61,847 bases of DNA from positions 1 to 61,847 of IMG/VR virus record IMGVR_UViG_3300048587_000332. The stretch is one strand, 5' to 3'. The notes beneath the pieces were generated by a model. That model saw only the letters and a program-made list of their open reading frames with translations. It was not told the DNA's origin and did not search any database. This document shows, piece after piece, positions 51,201 through 57,248 of this stretch. Within the stretch, counting starts at the first letter, position 1. Each line of letters starts with the position of its first letter. The position numbers were made by a program, and so were the translations under genes. The DNA is from a virus.

Positions 51201-51553
51201 CTGTAGGTCATCGCGGCGTAGTCGCGCTGAATCCGCACCAGGGAATTCGTTCGCCCTTCCATCGCGATGATGCAGGGCTCGGCGGGGGAAACGGAATCTC
51301 GCGAAGTCTGAATCCAAAGCCCCTGCCCACCGTAGGGCGTAGCGGTGATTTTCAGGCCGACGCCAAGTAGCTTGACCAGATCGCTCGTGGCGGTTGGAGC
51401 GGAGAAGCCGTGAAGTTGAAACTCCACGCGCCAGCTTGCGGTCGTGGCGAGGTTAGGATCGGCGAACGTGCGCGTCGAGGGAATCGGCCAAGAGAGCGAT
51501 TGCCCACCGAAGAGCGAAGCAGCGAGCAAGCAAGTCAAGAATAGTACACGCAT
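48290..51553 (-). CDS. Very large exported protein, tailspike/depolymerase candidate (1087 aa)
   Basis: It begins with a Sec signal peptide (MRVLFLTCLLAASLFGGQS). Residues 40-210 look like a LamG/concanavalin-like lectin fold (WRVEFQLHGFSAPTATSDL; GDGLELKFDGNGNDSSGNG). Residues 230-310 suggest an Ig/PKD-type domain. Residues 480-930 have helix pairs (YYDTGLAYFRAWYRSGD; AMLRAAQYMAKVQF) resembling alpha/alpha-toroid glycosidases or lyases. The C-terminal 100 residues are an Ig-like beta domain (LTVQVGSPLAYGDRIRITATN). It is probably a polysaccharide-degrading protein. Its export signal is odd for a virion part. Confidence 0.6.
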   Translation of the reverse strand: MRVLFLTCLLAASLFGGQSLSWPIPSTRTFADPNLATTASWRVEFQLHGFSAPTATSDLVKLLGVGLKITATPYGGQGLWIQTSRDSVSPAEPCIIAMEGRTNSLVRIQRDYAAMTYSCEIWEVDGSNYFIDRLAITSANAWGNAGGELWPIPDGGAKLGFLRVFSTLVPLRSRPPVTADSGDGLELKFDGNGNDSSGNGRNLNSITGLTFESSPAQLAYSKPTSANTPYWANFIPLRAGHPGQLVSNSYSMVDASADVACLWQQLDGPSQAVFDNRNSCTPTLTGLVFGSYKFRLAVTDSTGQKASLDTDIGAVAYDDNGIVIYPDARLDDLLGPQHVRGQNPWAYADQTQYTLTHDLAMDYKVNGGYVQLPNLRDDILGVPIAGTIWWDEVNPTWPYTRTLHGVGTQWLSLFCGGTPGALSPVDAVFWLVPDVVSPAYGGVGGIPRPLAQRVRSCVSDTEITAEPYLESERDITVAAPGIRWGLFFGQQGNMGNWTASNAMSIGYYDTGLAYFRAWYRSGDIAMLRAAQYMAKVQFRNPYFAQWVGRSEPTVSVTLAATLMPEIWEGKDPWPMITNRILGCLTDVTRDQPNDQREDAYCVWAAAIIAKYHPNPTTRSDFRAKLITHYNLQAIPNRYPNGGYYSFYPNFQDTARVWQATNGSDLMTLYSGPNIGSDYCGTPFQPGGSATVNVGGTVLTGTGTNWVGTGGKNIMLVGLRGGQPHMEIDRIAGTPTPTATSATLEFPWRGDAGAITRFYVEGDVGYPIQHFEGVTSAGAVKSPRAFELNDAYACTVESGTQIRLHKPFAGDTSGGNVYRRLLAANKYSIYSPWARQPFMDELRANAYVAAAKALEADEPTMAANYWTLVGSLLTLNFDNLDPLSLGQPYFDSMPTCGPRDPTVKTICDFDLAGPYNVERDYSMEGVDAFTAYYLHTLNPADKTRGDEYYRLIYSRPGYAAPLAGDGKYVAYMAQPEDGGATGDDARQKALGQAYGMGGGSTWPAARLGGPAPAENRTLTVQVGSPLAYGDRIRITATNASGVAVTNTCQAVACSVTSDFRAGGQTVLIEYLNASSAVLARATQNVIVN

Positions 51554-51567
51554 CGCGTTAATCCCCT

Positions 51568-53757
51568 TTATCGTGTGAGCGTGCTCATGCCTGCATAGAA
51601 GTCGATATCAATCGACCGCGCCGCCGCTGAGTTGGTCTTCACGTAGATGCCCGGCGAAATAGCGGTATCGGGCAGCGTCGAGTTGATGTTCGAGGATGTG
51701 GTGGAATTGACGCGGATCTTCACATAGCCGGACGTGTCGCTGATGATCCGCACCTTCACCCACGCATTTGCCACAAACGCCACGCCAGAGTCCGTACGCG
51801 TAGGAGTCGATCCATACGATGTGCAGAACATCCAGTTCGTATCGATGGCGGAATCGTAGGCGAGGTAGATGCCTTCGTCAGAATCGAAGTCGCCTTTGAG
51901 AAAGCCAATCGCGTACTTGCCGCCCGCGTCCACGGGGCGTACAACGAACAAGTGATCTTGAGCACCATTGGCCGCGTCCGTATAAGTGAACCCGCCGGAG
52001 GTCCCTCCGTTACCTTCCAGCCCCAGGAATTGCCAGTTGCCGCTGGTAGCCGTCGTGGTGATACGAAAAATCCCCGGATGATTAGACTCAGAGGCCACCA
52101 CTCCATAAGTGCCTGTGGCTGACCCAGTGGATCGCCACTGCAACTCGCTCCAAAATCCTGGGTTCGCGCCGGTGCCGCCGCCGAAGAAGTCGTCGCGCAG
52201 GAACACCTTCGTTTGATCCATCCAGTCGGTAGACATGCCACCACCGCTATCACCTTGAGCCGTCCAGGTGTTCGTGGCTGTGCAAACAAGCCACTGCGAA
52301 CTAGCTGTTGCGTCGGTGTCAATGAACGTCTCTCCCACGGCGCACGTGGCGGGAGGCGTGGTCCCGGTTTTCGAGGGCTTGGTCGATGTCTTCCCGGAAA
52401 GATCGAGTGTAGAGCTTAATGCAAACGTCGGATTGCCGCTCACCCCGTCCCCATTCGTCACGCCGATTTCATTGGATGTGCCCGTGAGGGTTCGGGCTGT
52501 GGATGTGTTGAGCGCCGTGCGTGCCATCATCCCATTCGCACCAGGATCGCCCATGCCGCCGCCTCCAGAACCAACCACTCCCATACGCCACACGGAGCCG
52601 TCGTAACGCAACGGTACCTGTCTGCCAGCCACAAGCGCAGACGCGCCAGGGTCCGTTGTGCCATCCGATTGCTTCACGTTTCTGCTACCGAGGGCATCCA
52701 CGTTGAGCGTGATCGCGCCCGCGCTCGAAGACACGTCCGGCTCAAACTCAATCACCGCGCCATCGGTATACGCCGTGAGCGTGGGCGACATCGCGCACGT
52801 GTAATTCGCGCCGCTTGCGCTGGCTGGCACACAACGCAAATCGCTTCCGGCTTGCGCTTGCGCCCGGCCAAGCATCACGGCTGTGTCCGCAGCAAAAGTC
52901 GGATTGCCACCGACACCGCTGCCATTCGTGACTACGACGCCTGTCCCCGCTGTAAGCGTCCGTGCCGTGGTGGTATTGAGCGCCGTGCGCACAACCACGC
53001 CGTTCGCGCCGGGATCGCCCAGGCCGCCGCCACCACCCGAACCCCCGAGCGCCACATAAGCGCTCCCGTTGTAGCGGCAGAGAGCCGCCGCCGATCCGCC
53101 GCCCGTGGTGCAATCCGAGGCGTTCGCCGCGTCGGTAAACACTACAACCAGCCCCGTATAGGGCGATGCCGGAGGACTCGCGATGGTATGGGACGGAATC
53201 GGCAGCACCCATGCGGAGTTGGTTCCGTCCGTGCCGAGCACGTACCGAGTCTTGCCGCTCTGACTAGGGACGAGGGCATCAATCGCCCCTTGCGCCGTCG
53301 TCTGGCCCGTGCCGCCCTGGGCAATTGCCAGTTGCCCGCTGGTGATATCTCCCGCCGCGTGCGTATGCGACGCCGCGGCCTTGCCGTCGATCTGGCCCTG
53401 AATGCCGGACGTAACTCCCGACAAATACCCCAACTCCGTGGAGGTCACACTTGACACCGCTACATTCCCGCTACCGTCGCTCTGCAAAGCGCGGCTAGCG
53501 GTAAGCCCACTAATAGCGCCGCTTGAAAGAGTCCACGTATTCGTCGCCGTACACACATAAACATTCTGCCCAGCAGTCGCGTCCGAATCGAAAAACGCAT
53601 CCCCCACGCTACAGGTAGCAGGCAAAGACGTGCCAATCACCCAAGGTTTGATAAATGCGTGAGTCGAAAAATCCGCGTTCCGGGACTGTGATTTGAGATC
53701 CAATTGCTGACCGAGCGCCAGCGAAACGGCAAAAAGGAGGGCAAAAATGTAGCGCAT
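51568..53757 (-). CDS. Tail fibre protein with signal peptide and internal duplication (729 aa)
   Basis: A signal peptide (MRYIFALLFAVSLALGQQ) precedes a typical fibre shaft: LGYLSGVTSGIQGQIDGKAA, SHTHAAGDITSGQLAIAQGG and TGQTTAQGAIDAL match the collar/shaft repeats of many phage fibres. Two blocks are duplicated: GTSLPATCSVGDAFFDSD / GTTPPATCAVGETFIDTD, and GDPGANGVVVRTALNTTT / GDPGANGMMARTALNTST. The C-terminal 200 residues (from VFLRDDFFGGG) are a beta-sandwich, possibly carbohydrate-binding. Host recognition is the likely role. The late promoter at 53781 precedes it. Confidence 0.7.
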   Translation of the reverse strand: MRYIFALLFAVSLALGQQLDLKSQSRNADFSTHAFIKPWVIGTSLPATCSVGDAFFDSDATAGQNVYVCTATNTWTLSSGAISGLTASRALQSDGSGNVAVSSVTSTELGYLSGVTSGIQGQIDGKAAASHTHAAGDITSGQLAIAQGGTGQTTAQGAIDALVPSQSGKTRYVLGTDGTNSAWVLPIPSHTIASPPASPYTGLVVVFTDAANASDCTTGGGSAAALCRYNGSAYVALGGSGGGGGLGDPGANGVVVRTALNTTTARTLTAGTGVVVTNGSGVGGNPTFAADTAVMLGRAQAQAGSDLRCVPASASGANYTCAMSPTLTAYTDGAVIEFEPDVSSSAGAITLNVDALGSRNVKQSDGTTDPGASALVAGRQVPLRYDGSVWRMGVVGSGGGGMGDPGANGMMARTALNTSTARTLTGTSNEIGVTNGDGVSGNPTFALSSTLDLSGKTSTKPSKTGTTPPATCAVGETFIDTDATASSQWLVCTATNTWTAQGDSGGGMSTDWMDQTKVFLRDDFFGGGTGANPGFWSELQWRSTGSATGTYGVVASESNHPGIFRITTTATSGNWQFLGLEGNGGTSGGFTYTDAANGAQDHLFVVRPVDAGGKYAIGFLKGDFDSDEGIYLAYDSAIDTNWMFCTSYGSTPTRTDSGVAFVANAWVKVRIISDTSGYVKIRVNSTTSSNINSTLPDTAISPGIYVKTNSAAARSIDIDFYAGMSTLTR

Positions 53758-53780
53758 AGTGGGGATGTGCCTCTCCCTCT

Positions 53781-53789
53781 ATTTTACCA
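53781..53789 (-). promoter_or_regulatory. Late extended -10 promoter of the fibre operon (minus)
   Basis: TGG TAAAAT AGAGGGAGAGG, 23 nt before the ATG at 53757. It lies next to the terminator at 53795-53818, so each transcription unit is closed before the next begins. Confidence 0.65.
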
Positions 53790-53794
53790 AATGC

Positions 53795-53818
53795 AAAGGG
53801 AGGGCTAACGCCCTCCCT
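53795..53818 (-). terminator. Terminator after the 53844 gene (minus)
   Basis: On the minus strand GGGAGGGC, GTTA, then GCCCTCCC followed by TTTGCATTT. A perfect 8-bp GC stem 26 bp after the stop codon. Confidence 0.75.
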
Positions 53819-53843
53819 TATTTAGAATTCTAAGCTACTCTTT

Positions 53844-54212
53844 CTAAATCAAGCGACTACCAAACCGGACCTTTATTGTCTTCGCACTCACCTGATTGAC
53901 CGCAACTTCGCTGGCCGTATTAAAGCTGGTCAGCTTAATCGACTTTGAAGTACCTGTAAGTTCCTTCTCCGGCACCGCATACCAACCTGCGGCTGACGTG
54001 CTAATCCCGGCTACGCCCACCAATGCCCCTGCGGAGGTTCGGAGGGGTGCATAAGTACTTCCCGTCACCCATCCATCAAACCCCAACCTAGCGGCTGTCC
54101 ATCCGCTCGGGATATAGACTGCCACAATCGGCCCGGACACATTCTTAGCCGCCGAGATCGCCGCACCTGCCGGAATCGTCAGTTCAACTTCTTGATAATC
54201 TTCTACCGGCAT
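53844..54212 (-). CDS. Putative virion decoration protein (122 aa)
   Basis: A beta-rich, low-charge protein (EVELTIPAGAAISAAKNVSG; VAVYIPSGWTAARLGFDG). This resembles small capsid or fibre-associated beta proteins adjoining an AG-rich start. AAGGAGG precedes the ATG. It shares a transcript with 54222-54503. A specific family is not recognised. Confidence 0.55.
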   Translation of the reverse strand: MPVEDYQEVELTIPAGAAISAAKNVSGPIVAVYIPSGWTAARLGFDGWVTGSTYAPLRTSAGALVGVAGISTSAAGWYAVPEKELTGTSKSIKLTSFNTASEVAVNQVSAKTIKVRFGSRLI

Positions 54213-54221
54213 AGCGCCTCC

Positions 54222-54503
54222 TTACGGAATGTAGACAAAGATGTCCTGAGCGGCATCATTGATCGGCGTGCCGGTCAAATTCCCGAAAACCACCGAAAGC
54301 GTGTTGTTGGCGCTCACCCAAGCGTGAGAAATCACCAAACCAGCCGCCAAACTCGGAGCGGTCACAATCGGGAACATATTCGTCCGCAGCCCGTCAATCG
54401 TAAACGTCTGAGCCGCCGACGTATTCGCCGCCACCTCAGCCGGGTTGACGTTCGCCGTCAGCATCTTCGTAAACGGAACAGATCCAATCTTCGGTTGAGC
54501 CAT
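54222..54503 (-). CDS. Small beta-rich virion protein (93 aa)
   Basis: A 93-residue beta protein (TFTIDGLRTNMFPIVTAPSL; HAWVSANNTLSVVFGNLTG) with few charges. Its pattern is common among virion-associated proteins of unknown structure encoded beside decoration proteins. Its promoter (54527-54535) is back-to-back with cassette C7. GGGAGG precedes the ATG. Confidence 0.55.
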   Translation of the reverse strand: MAQPKIGSVPFTKMLTANVNPAEVAANTSAAQTFTIDGLRTNMFPIVTAPSLAAGLVISHAWVSANNTLSVVFGNLTGTPINDAAQDIFVYIP

Positions 54504-54526
54504 AGTGCAGGTTCCTCCCTCTTTCT

Positions 54527-54535
54527 ATTGTAACA
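54527..54535 (-). promoter_or_regulatory. Late extended -10 promoter (minus), overlapping cassette C7
   Basis: On the minus strand TGT TACAAT AGAAAGAGGGAGG. The complement of these bases provides the -35 (TTGTAA, 54528-54533) of the (+) cassette C7. The two promoters overlap physically and probably interfere with each other. Confidence 0.65.
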
Positions 54536-54617
54536 TTCAAAATCTATGCTAAACTAGTTGTAGACACCCCCGACAGCCGCGAGCGTCCGCGCTCCGGTTG
54601 TCTGGGGTTTTTGAGCA
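54528..54617 (+). promoter_or_regulatory. Promoter-hairpin cassette C7 (orphan)
   Basis: TTGTAA (54528-54533), 16 bp, TGC TAAACT (-10 at 54550-54555), AGTTGTAGACACCCC, then a long hairpin CCCCGACAGCCG...CGGTTGTCTGGGG (54567-54606) and TTTTTG. There is no (+) gene downstream: the next feature is the 3' end of the minus-strand holin-like gene. Confidence 0.7.
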
Positions 54618-54643
54618 TTTGGGGCTTTGTCTGCGTGGTTCAC

Positions 54644-54850
54644 TTATTTGGCGGGGGTCGGAGGCCGAAGAATGGCCAGCAGAGCGCCGCCGAAACCCGC
54701 GGCAATCGAGCCGACCTGGCCCTGAAGCTGCTCGCTCTCCGGCACCCAAACCTTGATCGCCACTTCCGCCGCGAAAAACACCAGACAAAGGGCGCTCATC
54801 GTAAAAATCTTAGCGCCTTCGCCTTCCAACCACTCGGTAAATTTACTCAC
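54644..54850 (-). CDS. Holin-like membrane protein (68 aa)
   Basis: Two hydrophobic segments: IFTMSALCLVFFAAEVAIKV (about 15-34) and VGSIAAGFGGALLAIL (about 46-61), with a short charged N-terminus and a Pro-rich, basic C-terminus. This topology and the nearby peptidoglycan-degrading gene fit a class II-like holin that opens the inner membrane. It overlaps the Acb2-like gene by 8 nt. Confidence 0.6.
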   Translation of the reverse strand: MSKFTEWLEGEGAKIFTMSALCLVFFAAEVAIKVWVPESEQLQGQVGSIAAGFGGALLAILRPPTPAK

Positions 54851-55082
54851 GAGCTTCGCTCCCTTTCGGCGGCTCCTCGTTGATGGCGATGCTGGCGTTG
54901 GCCCACATCACTGCCTGTTGAATGTGTGTCAGAGCAGTTGACTTCTCCCGCGATTCGGGACACGCATCCTGCACTAAGTGCGCGAACTCTTTGGCGGCTT
55001 GCCTAATCTTGACGTACCTTTCCGGCTGGTCCCCAAAGGGGGCGCGGTAGGTAAAAATTCGATTGATCTGTTCGTTAGTCAC
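54843..55082 (-). CDS. acb2: Acb2/Tad1-like cyclic-nucleotide sponge (anti-CBASS) (79 aa)
   Basis: The 79-residue helical protein has the family signature: an N-terminal FTYRAPFGDQ, ERYVKIRQAAKEFAHLV, CPESREKSTALTHIQQA and the C-terminal VMWANASIAINE. Acb2 proteins form hexamers that bind cyclic di- and trinucleotides and so block CBASS (and, in some, Thoeris-type) signalling. The gene lies inside the lysis cassette, overlapping genes on both sides by 8 nt. Recognition is by sequence pattern only. Confidence 0.8.
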   Translation of the reverse strand: MTNEQINRIFTYRAPFGDQPERYVKIRQAAKEFAHLVQDACPESREKSTALTHIQQAVMWANASIAINEEPPKGSEARE

Positions 55083-55620
55083 TGATTAGCTCCTTCAAAG
55101 GTGTTTCCATGATCGTCTTGCGGTCGAGACCGCAGCGCTCGCCCACGAACTGCGCGTAAGTGTACGGCTCGTTGCCGTCCGAAGACGGCGCGTACACCTG
55201 GAACATGCCGAGCATCGAAGGCGACTTCCCATTCGTGTACTTCCCGTCAATGTACTGGCCGATCAGTGCCTCCAACACCCTGCGCCCCTCGGCGCAAGCC
55301 GAACGGACGCGCTCTGCGGGGCGTTTTGCCATTTCGCTTAGAATTTTATCTAAGGTTTGGCGGCGGACCGCTTTGGACGCCGACCGGGTGGGACGGCGCG
55401 GCATGAGAGGCTCTGTAGCTCCCGTGCGGTTCAACTCCCATTGATAGAAGTCGATGTAGCCGTAAGCGGTCGGGTGCTTGGCGCTCCAGCGGCGAACGTT
55501 GCCGGGGTTGCAAAGCTGCTGCGGGACGGTCGGAAAGTCGGGGTGCCCCGGCTTGGCGTGGTACCCCTCCTTAATTTCGATGGCATCCGCCATCAGCGAA
55601 ATAAGATCTTGTCGGGTCAT
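55075..55620 (-). CDS. Peptidoglycan hydrolase / lysozyme-like endolysin (181 aa)
   Basis: Residues 10-45 contain the helix and loop AIEIKEGYHAKPG...QLCNPGNVRRW, like the 'E-G...NNPGNLR' signature of phage muramidase/transglycosylase proteins, with a catalytic Glu in the first helix. The C-terminus has MFQVYAPSSDGNEPYTYAQFV and a helix. I take the ATG at 55620, just after the stop of the upstream membrane-protein gene; no clear Shine-Dalgarno exists, so translation may be coupled. Upstream in-frame starts at 55677 (ATG) and 55716 (TTG) add a hydrophobic, signal-like N-terminus but overlap that gene. Confidence 0.65.
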   Translation of the reverse strand: MTRQDLISLMADAIEIKEGYHAKPGHPDFPTVPQQLCNPGNVRRWSAKHPTAYGYIDFYQWELNRTGATEPLMPRRPTRSASKAVRRQTLDKILSEMAKRPAERVRSACAEGRRVLEALIGQYIDGKYTNGKSPSMLGMFQVYAPSSDGNEPYTYAQFVGERCGLDRKTIMETPLKELISD

Positions 55621-55639
55621 TGGCGTGCTCGTCGCGCCG

Positions 55640-55915
55640 TTAAGCGGCGCTCTTTTTGCGAAAGGTGCCGATGGCATTGAAAACGCCAACAACAATGTCA
55701 ATGATAGGGGTAGCAAGGTTGACCACGAAATCGGCAGAGAACTTGCCCTTCACGCCAGGGATAGACCCAACTACTTCAACGAGGGATTTGAGCGCGTCGA
55801 GCGCAAGCTGCTTCTTCTCAGACCCAGGAAGCTCCTCGGTTTCGACGGTCTTAACAATGCGCTCCAGGAGTTCCCAGAGAACGGGGATCAAAGCGAAAAT
55901 CTGCAAAAAGGCCAT
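55640..55915 (-). CDS. Membrane-associated protein, possible holin (91 aa)
   Basis: Two apolar segments (MAFLQIFALIPVLWELLERI and NLATPIIDIVVGVFNAI) surround a charged helix (ELPGSEKKQLALDALKSLVE). It resembles phage proteins annotated as holins upstream of endolysins. TAGGAG follows the promoter at 55936-55944 and precedes the ATG. With the 54644 gene there would be two holin-type proteins, perhaps holin and antiholin. Confidence 0.55.
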   Translation of the reverse strand: MAFLQIFALIPVLWELLERIVKTVETEELPGSEKKQLALDALKSLVEVVGSIPGVKGKFSADFVVNLATPIIDIVVGVFNAIGTFRKKSAA

Positions 55916-55935
55916 AGGTTCAGTCTCCTACAACC

Positions 55936-55944
55936 ATTTTAGCA
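55936..55944 (-). promoter_or_regulatory. Promoter of the lysis cassette (minus)
   Basis: On the minus strand TGC TAAAAT GGTTGTAGGAG: the box and downstream GTAG exactly as in the phage consensus, with the Shine-Dalgarno included in the initial transcribed region. Confidence 0.65.
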
Positions 55945-55950
55945 TTTCGG

Positions 55951-56310
55951 CTATCCGCCTTCGGCGGGGTCGTAGTATTCAACTCGAATGGTATCGCCTT
56001 CTGATAGTTCTTTATTGATACGGGCCTCGATCTCTTCGGGCGTCTCTACGAGGGGCTGCCCCATGCGGCGAGCACATTCCACCTTATGCCACTTCTTGAA
56101 CGCCTCGGAGTTGACCAGCCGCAGGAAAGCGTTACGTTCATTGGTCTTCTGGTCGCGTGAGTCGCGGGCTTCGCCGCGGGCACCCGAGGCTTCGTGGATA
56201 AACCGAACCCCGGACTCCACCTTGTTCTGGTTCTGCCCACCTTTGCCGCCCGAACGGAAGGTTTGGCGCACTAAATCCTTTTTGGTCACCGAGAAAAGCA
56301 AACGCTTCAT
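55951..56310 (-). CDS. GGQ-domain release-factor-like protein (119 aa)
   Basis: Residues 12-32 (DLVRQTFRSGGKGGQNQNK) carry the universally conserved GGQ loop of class I release factors and of ArfB/PrfH-type rescue factors, followed by VESGVRFIHEASG. It is only the catalytic domain; the codon-recognition domain is absent. Unlike ArfB, the C-terminus (RINKELSEGDTIRVEYYDP) is acidic rather than a basic tail for the mRNA channel, so it may need another partner or act differently. Cassette C8 lies directly upstream. Confidence 0.8.
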   Translation of the reverse strand: MKRLLFSVTKKDLVRQTFRSGGKGGQNQNKVESGVRFIHEASGARGEARDSRDQKTNERNAFLRLVNSEAFKKWHKVECARRMGQPLVETPEEIEARINKELSEGDTIRVEYYDPAEGG

Positions 56311-56329
56311 ATTATCCTTTCACCTAAAC

Positions 56330-56412
56330 GAAAAACGCCGGATGCGTACATCGCGGCGTCTCTCGTGAGGAGGGTCCACTACTAGTGTGCCACTTCGTGG
56401 TACGAATGTCAA
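56330..56412 (-). promoter_or_regulatory. Promoter-hairpin cassette C8
   Basis: On the minus strand: perfect TTGACA (56407-56412), 17 bp, TGG CACACT (-10 at 56384-56389), AGTAGTGGACCC, TCACGAGAG, then the stem ACGCCG.GATG/CATC.CGGCGT (56335-56359) and TTTTTCG. It is the copy with the strongest -35. The terminator ends 20 nt before the release-factor-like gene. Confidence 0.75.
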
Positions 56413-56481
56413 GCTATTTCTTCGGCTTCGCCGAAGGAACTAACACGGCCAGGATAGGTAACGCGGCCATGGTACGTCGGG

Positions 56482-56604
56482 TCATTCGTCTACCTGGATT
56501 TCGCGGGGACGGGCTTGCCGATGTGTTCTGGTCCCCCTCCACCCGTCGTATTCTGCCATCGTGCCGTCCAGGTCCACACCGAGCCACCCGTTGAAGTCGC
56601 TCAT
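56482..56604 (-). pseudogene. HAD-family phosphatase remnant, frameshifted and truncated
   Basis: From the ATG at 56604 (GAGGAG upstream) the frame reads MSDFNGWLGVDLDGTMAEYD, with the DxDGT nucleophile motif of HAD phosphatases, and ends 40 codons on. After GGGTGGAGGGGG the sequence resumes the expected pattern (GPEHIGKPVPA) only in another frame, and then soon stops as well. A homopolymer slip plus loss of the remaining 100 or more residues is inferred. Bases 56413-56481 hold no recognisable remainder. Confidence 0.55.
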
Positions 56605-56843
56605 CTCGCCCACTCCTCTCTGCCGCACTTGCGGCACTTGCGAACGTAAATTCGGTAGCTGCGCTCTCGGTTGTTCAACGCTGCCTCTTGGGGTGTAACC
56701 GATCTCGCCTCTGCGTACAGCATCGGCGCTGACCAGTCATGCTCCACGCCCACCTTGCCCTTGCACCAGCGGCGGGTATCTTTCTTGCCGGGGATGGGCT
56801 TCGGCGTTTCCGGTGCCGGGGTGTTTCGAAGATCTGACCTCAT
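56601..56843 (-). CDS. Small Cys-containing hypothetical protein (80 aa)
   Basis: The basic N-terminal half contains RRWCKGKVGVEHDW, a segment recurrent in small phage zinc-binding proteins. The C-terminus has RKCRKCGREEW, a CxxC knuckle. Together they may form one zinc site. Its start overlaps the stop of the 33-residue gene and its stop overlaps the HAD remnant's ATG, so the three are one operon. Confidence 0.55.
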   Translation of the reverse strand: MRSDLRNTPAPETPKPIPGKKDTRRWCKGKVGVEHDWSAPMLYAEARSVTPQEAALNNRERSYRIYVRKCRKCGREEWAR

Positions 56844-56941
56844 CCCCTGTCCTCATGAATGCACACAGGGTCAATGCGAGCCGTGCCTCGGGTGCGTAGG
56901 TTCGGGTCTTCATTATAAACGTCGTAGGTTAGATAGACCAT
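56840..56941 (-). CDS. Small peptide gene (33 aa)
   Basis: An ATG at 56941 with a strong GAGGAGG 6 nt upstream, directly after an attenuator-like terminator. The product (MVYLTYDVYNEDPNLRTRG...) is too short for a family call; the frame is supported by the ribosome-binding site and by its stop overlapping the next ATG. Confidence 0.5.
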   Translation of the reverse strand: MVYLTYDVYNEDPNLRTRGTARIDPVCIHEDRG

Positions 56942-56955
56942 AGAAGACCTCCTCG

Positions 56956-56989
56956 AAAAATGCCCCGATTCGTCGCTACCTTCGGGGCA
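56956..56989 (-). terminator. Terminator/attenuator between tRNA-Thr and the small-gene operon (minus)
   Basis: On the minus strand TGCCCCGA, 13 nt, TCGGGGCA, then TTTTTCG and directly the GAGGAGG of the gene at 56941. The tRNA transcript would end here, with some read-through into the operon. Between it and the tRNA is a perfect 14-bp palindrome (GGTTGTGCACAACC, 57011-57024). Confidence 0.7.
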
Positions 56990-57074
56990 ACAGATATCTC
57001 ACATGGGAGCGGTTGTGCACAACCCCGACTATCGCCAACCTTGCAAGCGTTAAGCCGAGGCTATTGGCGAATCT

Positions 57075-57149
57075 TGGAGCCACCCGCAGGATTCGAACCC
57101 GCATCTGGTCGCTTACAAAGCGTCCGCTCTACCGTTGAGCTAGAGTGGC
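57075..57149 (-). tRNA. tRNA-Thr (anticodon UGU)
   Basis: A complete cloverleaf on the minus strand: acceptor GCCACTC/GGGTGGC (one U-G pair), D-arm GCTC/GAGC, anticodon stem GACGC/GCGAC (one A-A mismatch) with loop TTTGTAA, five-base variable loop, T-arm GCGGG/CCTGC with TTCGAAT, and an encoded CCA end. Anticodon UGU reads ACA (ACN). The discriminator base is U, unusual for Thr. It is the only tRNA I find. Its promoter is at 57183-57211. Confidence 0.85.
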
Positions 57150-57182
57150 GAAACTCTGTCGGGTACGTCGCCCCGCACTTTC

Positions 57183-57211
57183 AGCATAACGCGTCGAAGG
57201 CTCGCTGTCAA
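57183..57211 (-). promoter_or_regulatory. Strong sigma70 promoter for tRNA-Thr (minus)
   Basis: On the minus strand TTGACA, 17 bp, TATGCT; the -10 is about 34 bp before the 5' end of the tRNA. It overlaps no gene and diverges from the promoter at 57249. Confidence 0.8.
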
Positions 57212-57248
57212 TACCTTTCCACTATGGAACTATTGCGCCGAAGGCGCA

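Noticed and set aside
48294-53454. Long (+) frames opposite the two fibre genes (for example 49247-50206, 52669-53454)
   Set aside because: They are Arg/Ala-rich antisense shadows of GC-rich coding sequence with no ribosome-binding sites or motifs.
55621-55716. Signal-peptide extension of the endolysin from TTG at 55716
   Set aside because: It overlaps 77 bp of a well-supported upstream gene in another frame and has no ribosome-binding site; it is kept only as an alternative start.
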